The notes under the pieces are model-generated. The model saw only the letters and a list, made by a program, of their open reading frames with translations, was not told the origin of the DNA and searched no databases. From Actinomycetota bacterium (GTDB taxonomy: Bacteria; Actinomycetota; Thermoleophilia; Solirubrobacterales; Solirubrobacteraceae), in NCBI GenBank assembly GCA_005883255.1, contig VAXS01000118.1, positions 1 to 15,317 of the forward strand: 15,317 bases of DNA. The letters are read 5' to 3'. This document shows, piece by piece, positions 1 to 10,236 of the stretch (positions are counted from its first letter, which is position 1; every line of letters starts with the position of its first letter). Made by a program: the position numbers and the translations under genes.

Positions 1-189
1 GAGATCCTGGTCGACGCCAAGGGCGTGAGCCGGCTCTACCGTCCCCGGCCGGGGTCGGCCCCGCTGGGGCTGCTGCTGGCGGCCGGCGCGCTGGTCCTGC
101 TGGTGGTGGTCCTCACCACCCCTGGCCTGCGCGACGTGGCCGACCTGCTGTGGCTCAAGCTGCGCGTCCTGCTCGGGATGCACGTCTAG
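1..189 (+). CDS. SteA-like protein, C-terminal end (partial)
   Basis: This is an open frame running in from the window edge, with 62 codons and a TAG stop at 187-189. The visible end carries one clear hydrophobic segment (residues about 22-41, rich in Leu, Val and Ala, after an RPRPGS stretch). A short amphipathic tail containing LWLKLRVLLG follows. A single C-terminal membrane helix placed immediately before an MctB/SteB-family gene fits the actinobacterial SteA family, which has a TPK-like N-terminal part and a C-terminal membrane anchor and is tied to cell division and envelope integrity in Corynebacterium. The assignment rests mostly on this gene order (SteA-like, MctB, pyrG in mycobacteria), because the catalytic-like domain lies outside the window. 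It could be another membrane-anchored protein. Confidence 0.6.
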   Translation, partial: EILVDAKGVSRLYRPRPGSAPLGLLLAAGALVLLVVVLTTPGLRDVADLLWLKLRVLLGMHV

Positions 190-201
190 GCCCTACTCTT
201 T

Positions 202-232
202 CGGGCCGCGCCCGGCGCCGCCCGGGCCGCGC
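202..232 (+). repeat. 10-bp direct repeat and hairpin in the mctB leader
   Basis: CGGGCCGCGC occurs at 202-211 and again at 223-232, a 21-bp period equal to two helical turns. The first copy also forms a perfect 5-bp hairpin, CGGGC-CGC-GCCCG, at 202-214. The 51-bp gap between the SteA-like gene and mctB has no Shine-Dalgarno sequence before the ATG at 241. A TACTCT at 194-199 could be a -10 element, giving a leader of about 35 nt. In DNA this GC-rich, short repeats arise easily, so a function is only a possibility. Confidence 0.35.
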
Positions 233-240
233 ACCACCGG

Positions 241-1086
241 ATGTTCGACTTCCGCTACCACGCGCTCTCGCTCGTCGCCGTCTTCCTGGCGCTGATGATC
301 GGCCTGCTCCTGGGCGTGGCGATCGGGGACAAGGGACTGGTCTCCAGCGCCGAGCACAACCTGCGCGCCTCGCTGCGCAGCGACGTGCGCGCGGCCCAGG
401 CCGAGTCGGCCAACCTGCGCACGCAGCTGGCCGACCAGAAGCGCTTCCAGGACGCGGTGTATCCGCTGCTGGTCCAGGGCCGGCTCTCGGGGCAGCGCAT
501 CGGGCTGGTGGGGATGGGCGGCCTGCCCGACGGGACGATCCGCGAGGTGCGCGACGCCCTCCAGGGCACCGGCGGCCAGTTCGCCGGCGTGGCCGTGGTG
601 CGCGAGCCGGTGTCCGACTCGGCGGTGCAGCAGGTCCCGGGGGCGTCCAGCCCGCCCACCTCGGCCGACTACGGCAAGCTCGGAAATCTGCTGGCGGCCG
701 CGCTGCTGAAGGGCGGCAAGCAGGCCAACGCGCTCACGCGGGGCACGCTGCAGTCCTCCAGCGGCAACCTCAGGAGCGTCGAGGGGCTGGTGATCTACCG
801 GGCCCCGCTCCCCGGCGGGGCCGCCGACGCCAACGTCAACGCGTTCGACGCGGGCCTGGTGAGCGGGCTGGCCGCCAACGCCAGCCACGTGCTCGGGGCG
901 GAGGACACCAACACCTCCCCCTCGCAGATCGGCTGGTTCCGCGGCCAGCGCATCTCCAGCGTCGACGACCTCGACCAGGTGGCGGGCAAGGCCGGCCTGG
1001 TGTTCGTCCTCACCGGGGCCAACGGGTCCTTCGGCGTCAAGGACAGCGCGCAGGCGCTGCTGCCGGGCGCGGCCGGCGCCGGGTAG
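241..1086 (+). CDS. MctB/SteB-family membrane-anchored coiled-coil protein
   Basis: This 281-residue protein begins MFDFRYHALSLVAVFLALMI, the typical N-terminus of the family described as the copper transport protein MctB in Mycobacterium tuberculosis (Rv1698) and as SteB in Corynebacterium. A single membrane helix spans about residues 8-28. A heptad-like stretch of about residues 36-70 (SAEHNLRASLRSDV and onward) looks like a coiled coil, and an alpha/beta domain follows from about residue 85. This implies an inner-membrane anchor with the bulk outside the cytoplasm. The ATG at 241 is chosen because the family starts exactly here. It sits directly after the SteA-like gene, as in corynebacteria, where the pair acts in cell separation. 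The likely host lacks a mycolic-acid outer membrane, so I think the SteB-like role is more probable than outer-membrane copper export. Confidence 0.85.
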   Translation: MFDFRYHALSLVAVFLALMIGLLLGVAIGDKGLVSSAEHNLRASLRSDVRAAQAESANLRTQLADQKRFQDAVYPLLVQGRLSGQRIGLVGMGGLPDGTIREVRDALQGTGGQFAGVAVVREPVSDSAVQQVPGASSPPTSADYGKLGNLLAAALLKGGKQANALTRGTLQSSSGNLRSVEGLVIYRAPLPGGAADANVNAFDAGLVSGLAANASHVLGAEDTNTSPSQIGWFRGQRISSVDDLDQVAGKAGLVFVLTGANGSFGVKDSAQALLPGAAGAG

Positions 1087-1105
1087 CGGCGTCCCGCGCC
1101 GCCAC

Positions 1106-1111
1106 TAGAGT
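1106..1111 (+). promoter_or_regulatory. -10 element, leaderless start of the MraY-like gene
   Basis: TAGAGT lies exactly 6 nt before the GTG at 1118. With transcription starting about 7 nt after the hexamer, the first transcribed base would be the first base of the start codon. No -35 hexamer resembling TTGACA is visible, and there is no Shine-Dalgarno sequence. The same arrangement recurs before mutM, ppdK and dgt in this window. Confidence 0.55.
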
Positions 1112-1117
1112 CCGGGC

Positions 1118-4762
<3,645 letters not shown>

Positions 4763-4769
<7 letters not shown>

Positions 4770-5800
4770 AGCTCCGGCGGGGAACGGTGGTGGAGGCCGA
4801 GCCCGCCGACGGGGGTATGCAGAGCCTGGTGATCGAGGTGGAGGGCGAGCGCCGCCCGGCGCTGGGCGACGTGGGGATGGTGGGCCCGGCCCAGCCGGGC
4901 GACGACGTGGTGGTCAACGTGGAGGCCCGGGACCTGGAGCTGGGCTCCGGCGGCTTCGACATCGTGCACGCCAACCTCTCGCGGGGACTGGCGGGCGAGG
5001 GCACGCCCGGCGCCCACGTCATGAAGCTCAACTACACGAGCCTCCAGCACGCGGTGCTGCCGGTGGAGGAGGAGGAGGAGGGCGCCGGGGCGGGCGAGCG
5101 GCCGGCGCCGGCGCTTCCCCTGGCGCGACCGGTCGCCGTCTTCGGCCTGCACGGGCAGCTGCCCCCGCTGGCCTGGGCGATCGGGCAGGCGCGTCCCGGG
5201 ACCCGGGTGGGCTACGTCCAGACCGTGGGCGGCGCCCTGCCCGGCGGCCTGTCCCGGGACGTCCGCGAGCTGCGCGCCCGCGAGCTGCTGTGCGCGCACG
5301 TGACCGCCGGCCCGGCGTACGGCGCAGAGGCGGAGGCGATCACCACCGCCGGCGCCCTGCACCAGGGCCTGCACGACGCGGGGTGGGACGTCGCGGTGTG
5401 CGGCCCCGGGCCGGGCATCCTCGGATCGGCGTCGGCCCTGGGCCACGGCGGGATGGCGGCCCTGGACAGCGCGCACGCCGCCCTGGCGCTGGGCTGCCGG
5501 ACGCTGCTCGTGGCCCGGATGTCGGCCGGCGACCCCCGCCCGCGGCACCTCGGCATCTCCCACCACACCTTGACGGTGTTGGCGCTGCTGCTGGAGCGCG
5601 TGGTGGTGGCGCTGCCCGCGGACGCCGATCCCGAGCTGCCCGACGACTACCGTCACGACGTGCGCCGGGTGGAGGTCGACCTAGAGGGCTACCGCCGAAG
5701 CGGCCTGCCCGCCCGCACCATGGGGCGCGACCTCGACCAGGACCCCGACTTCTTCGCCGCCGCCCTGGCGGCGGGCCGGGCGCTGGCGGAGCTGCTGTGA
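4763..5800 (+). CDS. DUF3866 family protein
   Basis: This 345-residue protein matches the DUF3866 family as I remember it, a soluble protein of unknown function in Actinobacteria and Firmicutes. The N-terminal part (residues 1-100) is beta-rich and includes GDVVMVGP-like turns and the conserved-looking MKLNYTSLQHAVLPVEE segment. An acidic linker of five Glu (residues 102-106, a GAG repeat) and a Pro/Ala stretch lead to an alpha/beta C-terminal domain. That domain has FGLHGQLPPLAWA, VCGPGPGILGS and LGISHHTLTVLALLL, the last with two adjacent His near residue 267. No membrane segment is visible. ATG 4763 overlaps the peptidase stop (ATGCTGA), and the end overlaps the NUDIX start (GTGA). The gene context (peptidase, NUDIX, xerD) does not reveal a job. 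Confidence 0.8.
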
Positions 5801-6327
5801 GCCAGGACTTCGAGCGCATCGACTCCCGGACCGCCTGGGAAGGACACATCGCCACCGTGCGCATCGACCGCTTCCGCTACGCGGACGGCGAGGAGGTGGA
5901 CCGCGAGGTGATGGCGCATCCCGGCGCGGTGGGCGTGGTCGCCTACGACGACGAACGGGTGTGGCTGGTGCGCCAGCCCCGGGAGGCGGTGGGCGACCCC
6001 GCCCTGCTCGAGGTCCCGGCCGGCAAGCTCGACGTGGAGGGCGAGTCCGAGCTCCACACCGCGCAGCGGGAGCTGGCCGAGGAGGTGGGCCTGCAGGCCC
6101 GCGAGTGGCGCGAGCTGCTGCGCTTCTTCACCAGCCCCGGGTTCACCGACGAGCAAGTCGTGCTGTTCGCCGCCACCGGGTTGCGGGAGGTCGGCGCCCA
6201 GCCCGACGAGGGCGAGCGGATCGAGGTCGTCCCCTGGCCGCTGGCCCGGCTGGACGAGGCGATCGCCGGCTGCCGCGACTCCAAGTCGCTCATCGGCCTG
6301 ATGTGGCTGCGCGACGAGCTGCGCTGA
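5797..6327 (+). CDS. NUDIX hydrolase, ADP-ribose pyrophosphatase type
   Basis: This 176-residue protein has a NUDIX box at residues 76-99: G76, E83, then RELAEEVGL from R91. The first spacer is six residues rather than the canonical five, as I recall for mycobacterial ADP-ribose pyrophosphatase (Rv1700), which occupies the same place downstream of pyrG. LLEVPAGKLD before the box and SPGFTDEQ after it, with Pro114 about 15 residues past the box, are signatures of ADP-ribose hydrolases (ADP-ribose to AMP and ribose 5-phosphate). It is cytoplasmic and Mg-dependent by family. GTG 5797 overlaps the DUF3866 stop and has a GGAG at 5788-5791 with a 5-nt spacer, one of the few Shine-Dalgarno sequences in the window. 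Confidence 0.9.
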   Translation: MSQDFERIDSRTAWEGHIATVRIDRFRYADGEEVDREVMAHPGAVGVVAYDDERVWLVRQPREAVGDPALLEVPAGKLDVEGESELHTAQRELAEEVGLQAREWRELLRFFTSPGFTDEQVVLFAATGLREVGAQPDEGERIEVVPWPLARLDEAIAGCRDSKSLIGLMWLRDELR

Positions 6328-6357
6328 ACGGCGCGTTGCACCGCCCAGGAGCACGGG

Positions 6358-6378
6358 CCGCGGGGGCGAACCCCGGGG
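6358..6378 (+). promoter_or_regulatory. GC hairpin abutting the xerD start codon
   Basis: CGGGG at 6361-6365 pairs with CCCCG at 6371-6375 around a GCGAA loop. After a G/G mismatch, two further C-G pairs extend the stem. It ends 1 nt before the xerD ATG and would be in the leader of any message running in from the NUDIX gene. No U-tract follows, so it is not a standard intrinsic terminator. It could limit xerD translation or promote RNA processing. This is only a structure seen by eye. Confidence 0.4.
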
Positions 6379-6379
6379 C

Positions 6380-7342
6380 ATGGCCACCGCCCCCGTCCAT
6401 CCGCGTGCGGCGCGGCCGTTCGCCGACCTCACGCTCGACTTCCTGGCCTACCTGGAGCTGGAGCGGGGGCTGTCGCGCAACACGCTCGAGGCCTACCGCT
6501 CGGACCTGGCCCAGTACGGCGCCTTCCTGGAGCGGGAGGGGATCGGCGCCCTGGAGGTCACGCACCGCCAGCTCACGAAATTCGTCACCGAGCTGGCCAA
6601 CGGCCAGCCCGGCCGGCCCCCGGTCGCCCCGGCCACGATCCAGCGCAAGGTGGCCTGCCTGCGCTCGTTCTACCGCCACCTGCGGCGGGAGGAGATCGTC
6701 GACCACGACCCCACCGCCCAGCTGCGGGGGCCCAAGCGCACCCAGCGCCTGCCCAAGGTCCTGGCCCGGGCGGAGGTGCAGAAGCTCCTGTCCCAACCGC
6801 AGGGGACCGAGCCGGCCGCGCTGCGGGACCGGGCGCTGCTGGAGGTCATGTACGCCTGCGGGCTGCGGGCCTCGGAGGCGGTGGACCTGCAGGTGGGCGA
6901 CGTCGACCTGGAGGCGGGCGTGCTGCGGGCTCGTGGGAAGGGCTCCAAGGAACGAATCGTCCCGATCGGGCGCGAGGCGGTGCGGGCGCTGCGCCACTAC
7001 CTCTCCAAGGCGCGCCCGCGGCTGGTGGGCGACCGGGCGGACGACCGGTTGTTCGTCAACCACCGGGGGGCGGGGCTGACGCGGCAGGGGCTGTACAAGA
7101 TCGTGCAGCGCCACGCCAAGGCGGCGGGGCTCGAGCACAAGATGAGCCCGCACACGCTGCGCCACACCTTCGCCACGCACCTCCTGGCCGGGGGGTGCGA
7201 CTTGCGCGCCGTGCAGGAGATGCTCGGCCACGCCGACATCGCCACCACCCAGATCTACACCCACCTCTCGGCCGAGCGGCTGCGCGACGTGTACTTCGAC
7301 GCGCACCCGCGCGCGTCTCGCTCCCGGCCGCCGCGCTCCTGA
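6380..7342 (+). CDS. xerD: Tyrosine recombinase XerD
   Basis: This 320-residue site-specific recombinase has the full tyrosine-recombinase catalytic set: Arg163 in CGLRASE, Lys187 in RGKGSKER, His258 and Arg261 in PHTLRHTFATHLL, His284 in MLGHADI and the nucleophile Tyr293 in TTQIYTH. The N-terminal SAM-like DNA-binding domain (about residues 13-105) includes LELERGLSRNTLEAYRSDL. With XerC it resolves chromosome dimers at dif. The length, and its place after the NUDIX gene as in mycobacteria, favour core XerD over a phage integrase. The ATG at 6380 is the only good start before the domain; a GC hairpin lies directly before it and I see no close -10 or Shine-Dalgarno sequence. It is separated from the NUDIX gene by 52 bp. 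Confidence 0.93.
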   Translation: MATAPVHPRAARPFADLTLDFLAYLELERGLSRNTLEAYRSDLAQYGAFLEREGIGALEVTHRQLTKFVTELANGQPGRPPVAPATIQRKVACLRSFYRHLRREEIVDHDPTAQLRGPKRTQRLPKVLARAEVQKLLSQPQGTEPAALRDRALLEVMYACGLRASEAVDLQVGDVDLEAGVLRARGKGSKERIVPIGREAVRALRHYLSKARPRLVGDRADDRLFVNHRGAGLTRQGLYKIVQRHAKAAGLEHKMSPHTLRHTFATHLLAGGCDLRAVQEMLGHADIATTQIYTHLSAERLRDVYFDAHPRASRSRPPRS

Positions 7343-7348
7343 CACAAT
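7343..7348 (+). promoter_or_regulatory. Possible -10 element before the lipoprotein gene
   Basis: CACAAT lies immediately after the xerD stop and 9 nt before the GTG at 7358, so the message would be leaderless or nearly so. It resembles the GACAAT before dgt. The spacing is 3 nt longer than in the other cases, which lowers confidence. Confidence 0.35.
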
Positions 7349-7357
7349 CCCGCGGCC

Positions 7358-7942
7358 GTGGGCCGCCACCGCGCCGCCGCTGCCGCCGTCCTCGCCGCCG
7401 CGGGCGTCCTCGCCGGCTGCGGCAACTCGCGCACGCCCGCGCCGCTCGTCCCCCCGGCCGCCTCGCCGGTGGGCCAGCGGACCGTCTTCCTGCTGGCGGC
7501 GGGCTTGGCCTTCCGTCGACCCGCCAACTGGCCGTTGGGGCAGGGCAACGCTCCCCTCATCGGGACGGTTACCTCGGGCCGCGCCGCCGTGGTCCTCTGG
7601 CGCTATCCGCGCGCCGAGCCCCTGCCGAAGACCGCGGCCGGCCTGCAACGCGCGCGGCGGGCGCTGATCGCGGCGGCGCGGGCCCGCGATCGCACGCTGC
7701 GCATGCTCTCGTCGCGCCTGGTGACGGTGGGCGGCGCCCGGGGGGTGGAGCTGGTGGCCGACGAGCGCCTCGGGTCCAGCCGGCGACAGGTGCGCTCCAC
7801 CCACCTCTACGCCCAGGGCGCCGAGCTGGCGATCGACGCCTATGCGCCGCCGGGCGAGTTCGGCCGCGTCGATCGCGCGGTGTTCGCGCCGCTGCTGCGC
7901 TCGCTGCGGATCGGCGCCCCCGGGACGACCCCGGCCTCGTGA
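7358..7942 (+). CDS. Predicted lipoprotein of unknown function
   Basis: This is a 194-residue protein. Its N-terminus is a lipoprotein signal: MGRHR, a hydrophobic Ala/Val/Leu stretch, then the lipobox GVLAGC with Cys21 as the lipidated residue. A Pro/Ser/Ala-rich linker follows (about residues 24-40). The remaining 150 residues alternate strands and helices (LAFRRPANWPLG, RAAVVLWRYPRAE, GGARGVELVADE and a terminal FAPLLRSLRIG). This is reminiscent of PsbP/LpqN-like or DUF1795-like extracytoplasmic domains, but I cannot name the family. It should be anchored on the outer face of the membrane. The GTG start at 7358 gives a proper signal peptide. Its last bases overlap the deoB start (GTGA). 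No functional link to deoB is evident. Confidence 0.75.
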   Translation: MGRHRAAAAAVLAAAGVLAGCGNSRTPAPLVPPAASPVGQRTVFLLAAGLAFRRPANWPLGQGNAPLIGTVTSGRAAVVLWRYPRAEPLPKTAAGLQRARRALIAAARARDRTLRMLSSRLVTVGGARGVELVADERLGSSRRQVRSTHLYAQGAELAIDAYAPPGEFGRVDRAVFAPLLRSLRIGAPGTTPAS

Positions 7943-9126
7943 GCGCCCGGGTGCCGGATGGCGCGGGTGGCCGTGGCCGCCGGGCGGTGGTCGTGGTGCT
8001 CGACGCCTGCGGCGCCGGCGCGCTGCCCGACGCGGACGCCTACGGCGACGCCGGCGCCGACACGCTCGGGCACCTGGCCGAGGTCGTGGGCGGGCTGGAC
8101 CTCCCGGTCCTGGGCGGGCTGGGACTGGGCTCGATCCTCCCGCTGCGCGGCGTGCCGCCGGCCGCGTCTCCGGTGCTCCACGGGCGGCTGCGCGCGCTGG
8201 GCGCCGGGAAGGACTCGGCCACCGGCCACTGGGAGCTCATGGGAGTGGTGGCGCCGGCGCCGCTGCCCACCTATCCGCAGGGGTTTCCCCCGGACGTGAT
8301 CGACCGGGTGCGCGAGCTCACCGGCCGCGGGGTGTTGTGCAACCAGCCCGCGAACGGCATCGAGGCGATCGAGCGCTTCGGCGCCGAGCACCTGCGCACC
8401 GGCGACCTCATCGTCTACACGTCCGTGGACTCGGTGCTGCAGATCGCCGCCCACGTCGACGTCGTCTCGCCGGACGAGCTGTACGCCGGCTGCCGCGCCG
8501 TGCGGGCGGCGATGACCGGCGAGCACGCGGTGGGCCGGGTGATCGCCCGGCCCTTCCGGGGCGGGCCCGAGGGGTTCGAGCGCACCGACGGCCGGCACGA
8601 CTTCTCCGTGCGCCCGCCCGGCCGCAGCCACCTGGAGGAGCTGGCCGACGCCGGCGTGCCCGTGCACGGGGTGGGGAAGGTGCCGGAGCTGTTCGCCGGG
8701 GTGGGGGTGGCCGAGGCGCACCCCGGGGCCACCAACGCGGCCGCGATCGCCTCCGTGGACGCGCTGCTGGCGGGGCTCGACCGCGGCTTGGTGTTCGCCA
8801 ACCTGGTCGAGACCGACCAGGTCTACGGCCATCGCAAGGACGCCGAGGGCTTCCACCGCGCCCTGCGAGAGATCGACGCCGCCGCCGGGCGCTGGCTGGC
8901 GGCGCTGCGCCCGAGCGACCTGCTGGTGCTCACGGCCGACCACGGCTGCGACATCACCCGGCCCGGCAGCGACCACACGCGCGAGCACGCGCCGCTCCTG
9001 GCCCGCTTCGACCGCCACGGCGGCCGCCGCCACGACGGGCCGCTGGCCGACGTCGGGGCCTCGGTGCTGCGCTGGCTCACCGGCGAGGACGCGCCCGGGC
9101 TGCCCGGCCAGCCATTCGTAGACTGA
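7939..9126 (+). CDS. deoB: Phosphopentomutase
   Basis: This 395-residue phosphopentomutase interconverts ribose (or deoxyribose) 1- and 5-phosphate in nucleoside salvage and is a member of the alkaline phosphatase superfamily. Metal and catalytic residues are visible: Asp22 in VVLDACGAGALPD, the phosphorylated Thr95 in GKDSATGHWELMG, Asp293 and His298 in ETDQVYGHRKD, Asp334-His335 in TADHG and His346 in GSDHTREH. The distances match Bacillus cereus DeoB, with the later residues shifted by 7. The GTG at 7939 forms a GTGA overlap with the lipoprotein stop; an in-frame GTG at 7951 is the alternative. The frame is open far upstream, but that part lies within xerD and the lipoprotein gene. Its last codons contain the mutM -10 hexamer. 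Confidence 0.95.
   Translation: MSARVPDGAGGRGRRAVVVVLDACGAGALPDADAYGDAGADTLGHLAEVVGGLDLPVLGGLGLGSILPLRGVPPAASPVLHGRLRALGAGKDSATGHWELMGVVAPAPLPTYPQGFPPDVIDRVRELTGRGVLCNQPANGIEAIERFGAEHLRTGDLIVYTSVDSVLQIAAHVDVVSPDELYAGCRAVRAAMTGEHAVGRVIARPFRGGPEGFERTDGRHDFSVRPPGRSHLEELADAGVPVHGVGKVPELFAGVGVAEAHPGATNAAAIASVDALLAGLDRGLVFANLVETDQVYGHRKDAEGFHRALREIDAAAGRWLAALRPSDLLVLTADHGCDITRPGSDHTREHAPLLARFDRHGGRRHDGPLADVGASVLRWLTGEDAPGLPGQPFVD
9119..9124 (+). promoter_or_regulatory. -10 element, leaderless start of mutM
   Basis: TAGACT spans the last codons and stop of deoB and lies exactly 6 nt before the mutM GTG at 9131. This predicts transcription beginning at or next to the start codon. There is no Shine-Dalgarno sequence in the 4-bp gap, and no convincing -35 hexamer 16-18 bp upstream. 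Confidence 0.55.
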
Positions 9127-9130
9127 GCTC

Positions 9131-10009
9131 GTGCCCGAGCTGCCCGAGGTCGAGACCATCCGCCGGGGCCTGGCCCCGCGCGTGGAGGGCCGCACGCTGG
9201 CGGCGGTGCGGGTGCTCGACCCGCGCTGGACGCGCCCCCGGGCGCCGGCGGAGGTGGAGCAGGCGCTGACCGGCCGCCGCCTGCTCCGCCTTGGGCGTCG
9301 CGGCAAGTACCTGGTCTGGGAGCTGGACGACGACGCGTTCCTGATCCAGCACCTGCGCATGACTGGCGCCCTCCTATACGACCCCCCGACGGCTCCCGCG
9401 CACGCCCGGGTGCGGATCGCGCTCGACGACGGGCACCGGCTGGTCTACGACGATCCCCGCCGCTTCGGCACCGGCGAGCTGGCGCGCGGGCGCGCGGACC
9501 TCAAGGCCTTCTTCGCGGTCCGGCTGGGGCTCGAGCCGCTGGACCCCGGGTTCACGGCCGAGCACCTGCGGGCGCTCGGCCGCTCGTGCCGGGCGCCGAT
9601 CAAGGCCTTCCTCCTCGACCAGCGCCGGGTGGCCGGCGTGGGGAACATCTACGCCGACGAGGCGCTGTTCAGGGCCGGCGTGCACCCGCTGCGCCCGGCG
9701 CGGCGGCTGACGCGCTCCCAGTGGGCGGCGGTGCGCGACGGAGTGGTGGCGGCGCTGGAGGCCGGGATCGCGGCGGACGGCGCCTCGATCGACGACTACC
9801 GCGACCCCGACGGCGTGCGGGGGCGCTTCCAGGACGAGTTCCTGGTGCACCTGCGCGCCGGCGCCGCCTGCCCGAGCTGCGGCACGCCGATCGTCAAGCT
9901 GGTGGCCGCCGGCCGGGGGACCTACGCCTGCGAGCGCTGCCAGCCCCGCCCGCGGGCGTCCAGGTCGTCCAGCCGGCCGTCGGCCGCGGCCGCCGCCAGG
10001 TCGTCGTAG
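9131..10009 (+). CDS. mutM: Formamidopyrimidine-DNA glycosylase
   Basis: This 292-residue base-excision repair enzyme removes 8-oxoguanine and formamidopyrimidines and cleaves the abasic strand. After Met removal the N-terminus is PELPEVETI, with the nucleophile Pro2 and Glu3. Lys59 (in RRGKYLVW) and Met77 (HLRMTG) match E. coli Lys57 and the intercalating Met. The helix-two-turn-helix contains VAGVGNIYADEALF. The C-terminal zinc finger is Cys247, Cys250, Cys267 and Cys270 with E. coli-like spacing. A 22-residue Arg/Ser/Ala tail after the finger is unusual and comes from reading over the antisense glutaredoxin gene; the TAG stop lies opposite the glutaredoxin GGYDD codons. GTG 9131 is fixed by the required PELPE N-terminus. 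Confidence 0.97.
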   Translation: MPELPEVETIRRGLAPRVEGRTLAAVRVLDPRWTRPRAPAEVEQALTGRRLLRLGRRGKYLVWELDDDAFLIQHLRMTGALLYDPPTAPAHARVRIALDDGHRLVYDDPRRFGTGELARGRADLKAFFAVRLGLEPLDPGFTAEHLRALGRSCRAPIKAFLLDQRRVAGVGNIYADEALFRAGVHPLRPARRLTRSQWAAVRDGVVAALEAGIAADGASIDDYRDPDGVRGRFQDEFLVHLRAGAACPSCGTPIVKLVAAGRGTYACERCQPRPRASRSSSRPSAAAAARSS

Positions 10010-10212
10010 CCGCCGATCGCCTCGCCGTCGATCACGATCTGGGGGAAGCTCTGGAGGCCGGTGCAGCGCCTGAGCTCGGCCCGCCCGTCCGGGTCCTTTG
10101 CCAGATTGACCTCCTCGTACGCGATCCCGCGCGCCTCCAGGAGCGTCTTGGCGTTGCCGCAGCGCCGGCAGGGGTCGGTGGTGTAGACGATGACGCGAGG
10201 CTTCATTTCCAC
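9922..10212 (-). CDS. Glutaredoxin-like protein with CRRC active site
   Basis: This 96-residue thioredoxin-fold protein is the only minus-strand gene. VIVYTTDPCRRCGNAKTLL gives the redox pair Cys15/Cys18, SFPQIVIDG gives the cis-Pro57, and IGGYDDL (residues 66-72) is the conserved glutaredoxin ligand-binding turn. It should reduce disulfides or mixed disulfides with a low-molecular-weight thiol or a partner protein; which thiol is unknown. The Arg-Arg pair between the cysteines is unusual (CPYC and similar are common), and a third Cys is at residue 50. The GTG at 10212 is preferred over ATG 10206 because a TACGCT hexamer lies 7 nt before it, fitting a leaderless start. The last 28 residues overlap the 3' end of mutM. 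Start-to-start distance to the divergent recO is about 45 bp. Confidence 0.88.
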   Translation of the reverse strand: MEMKPRVIVYTTDPCRRCGNAKTLLEARGIAYEEVNLAKDPDGRAELRRCTGLQSFPQIVIDGEAIGGYDDLAAAAADGRLDDLDARGRGWQRSQA

Positions 10213-10219
10213 TTCAGAA

Positions 10220-10225
10220 AGCGTA
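10220..10225 (-). promoter_or_regulatory. -10 element for the glutaredoxin gene
   Basis: Read on the minus strand this is TACGCT, ending 7 nt before the GTG at 10212, so the transcript would be leaderless or nearly so. Its upstream half overlaps the left arm of an 11-bp palindrome, and a protein bound there would block this promoter. Confidence 0.4.
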
Positions 10226-10233
10226 GTGACTAC
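10223..10233. promoter_or_regulatory. 11-bp palindrome between glutaredoxin and recO genes
   Basis: GTAGT-G-ACTAC is a perfect inverted repeat with a 1-bp centre. It lies in the 44-bp divergent intergenic space and is one of the few AT-containing stretches in the window. It may be an operator for a dimeric regulator, or simply the consequence of overlapping promoter sequences. Confidence 0.3.
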
Positions 10234-10236
10234 CCC

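Noticed and set aside
193..888. Minus-strand and alternative-frame reading frames over mctB
   Set aside because: Their products are Arg/Gly/Pro/Ala-rich without recognisable domains, while the + frame at 241 has a clear family N-terminus.
5064..5081. GAG-repeat tract as an internal ribosome binding site or unstable microsatellite
   Set aside because: It encodes an in-frame five-Glu linker in the DUF3866 protein and precedes no gene start. The repeat is too short to argue for slippage.
6358..6378. Intrinsic transcription terminator between the NUDIX gene and xerD
   Set aside because: The hairpin has no following T-tract and ends at the xerD ATG, so a terminator role is not supported.
6380..7342. 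Phage or integron integrase marking a mobile element
   Set aside because: Length, motif set and place after the NUDIX gene fit core XerD. No attachment repeats, phage genes or compositional change are seen nearby.
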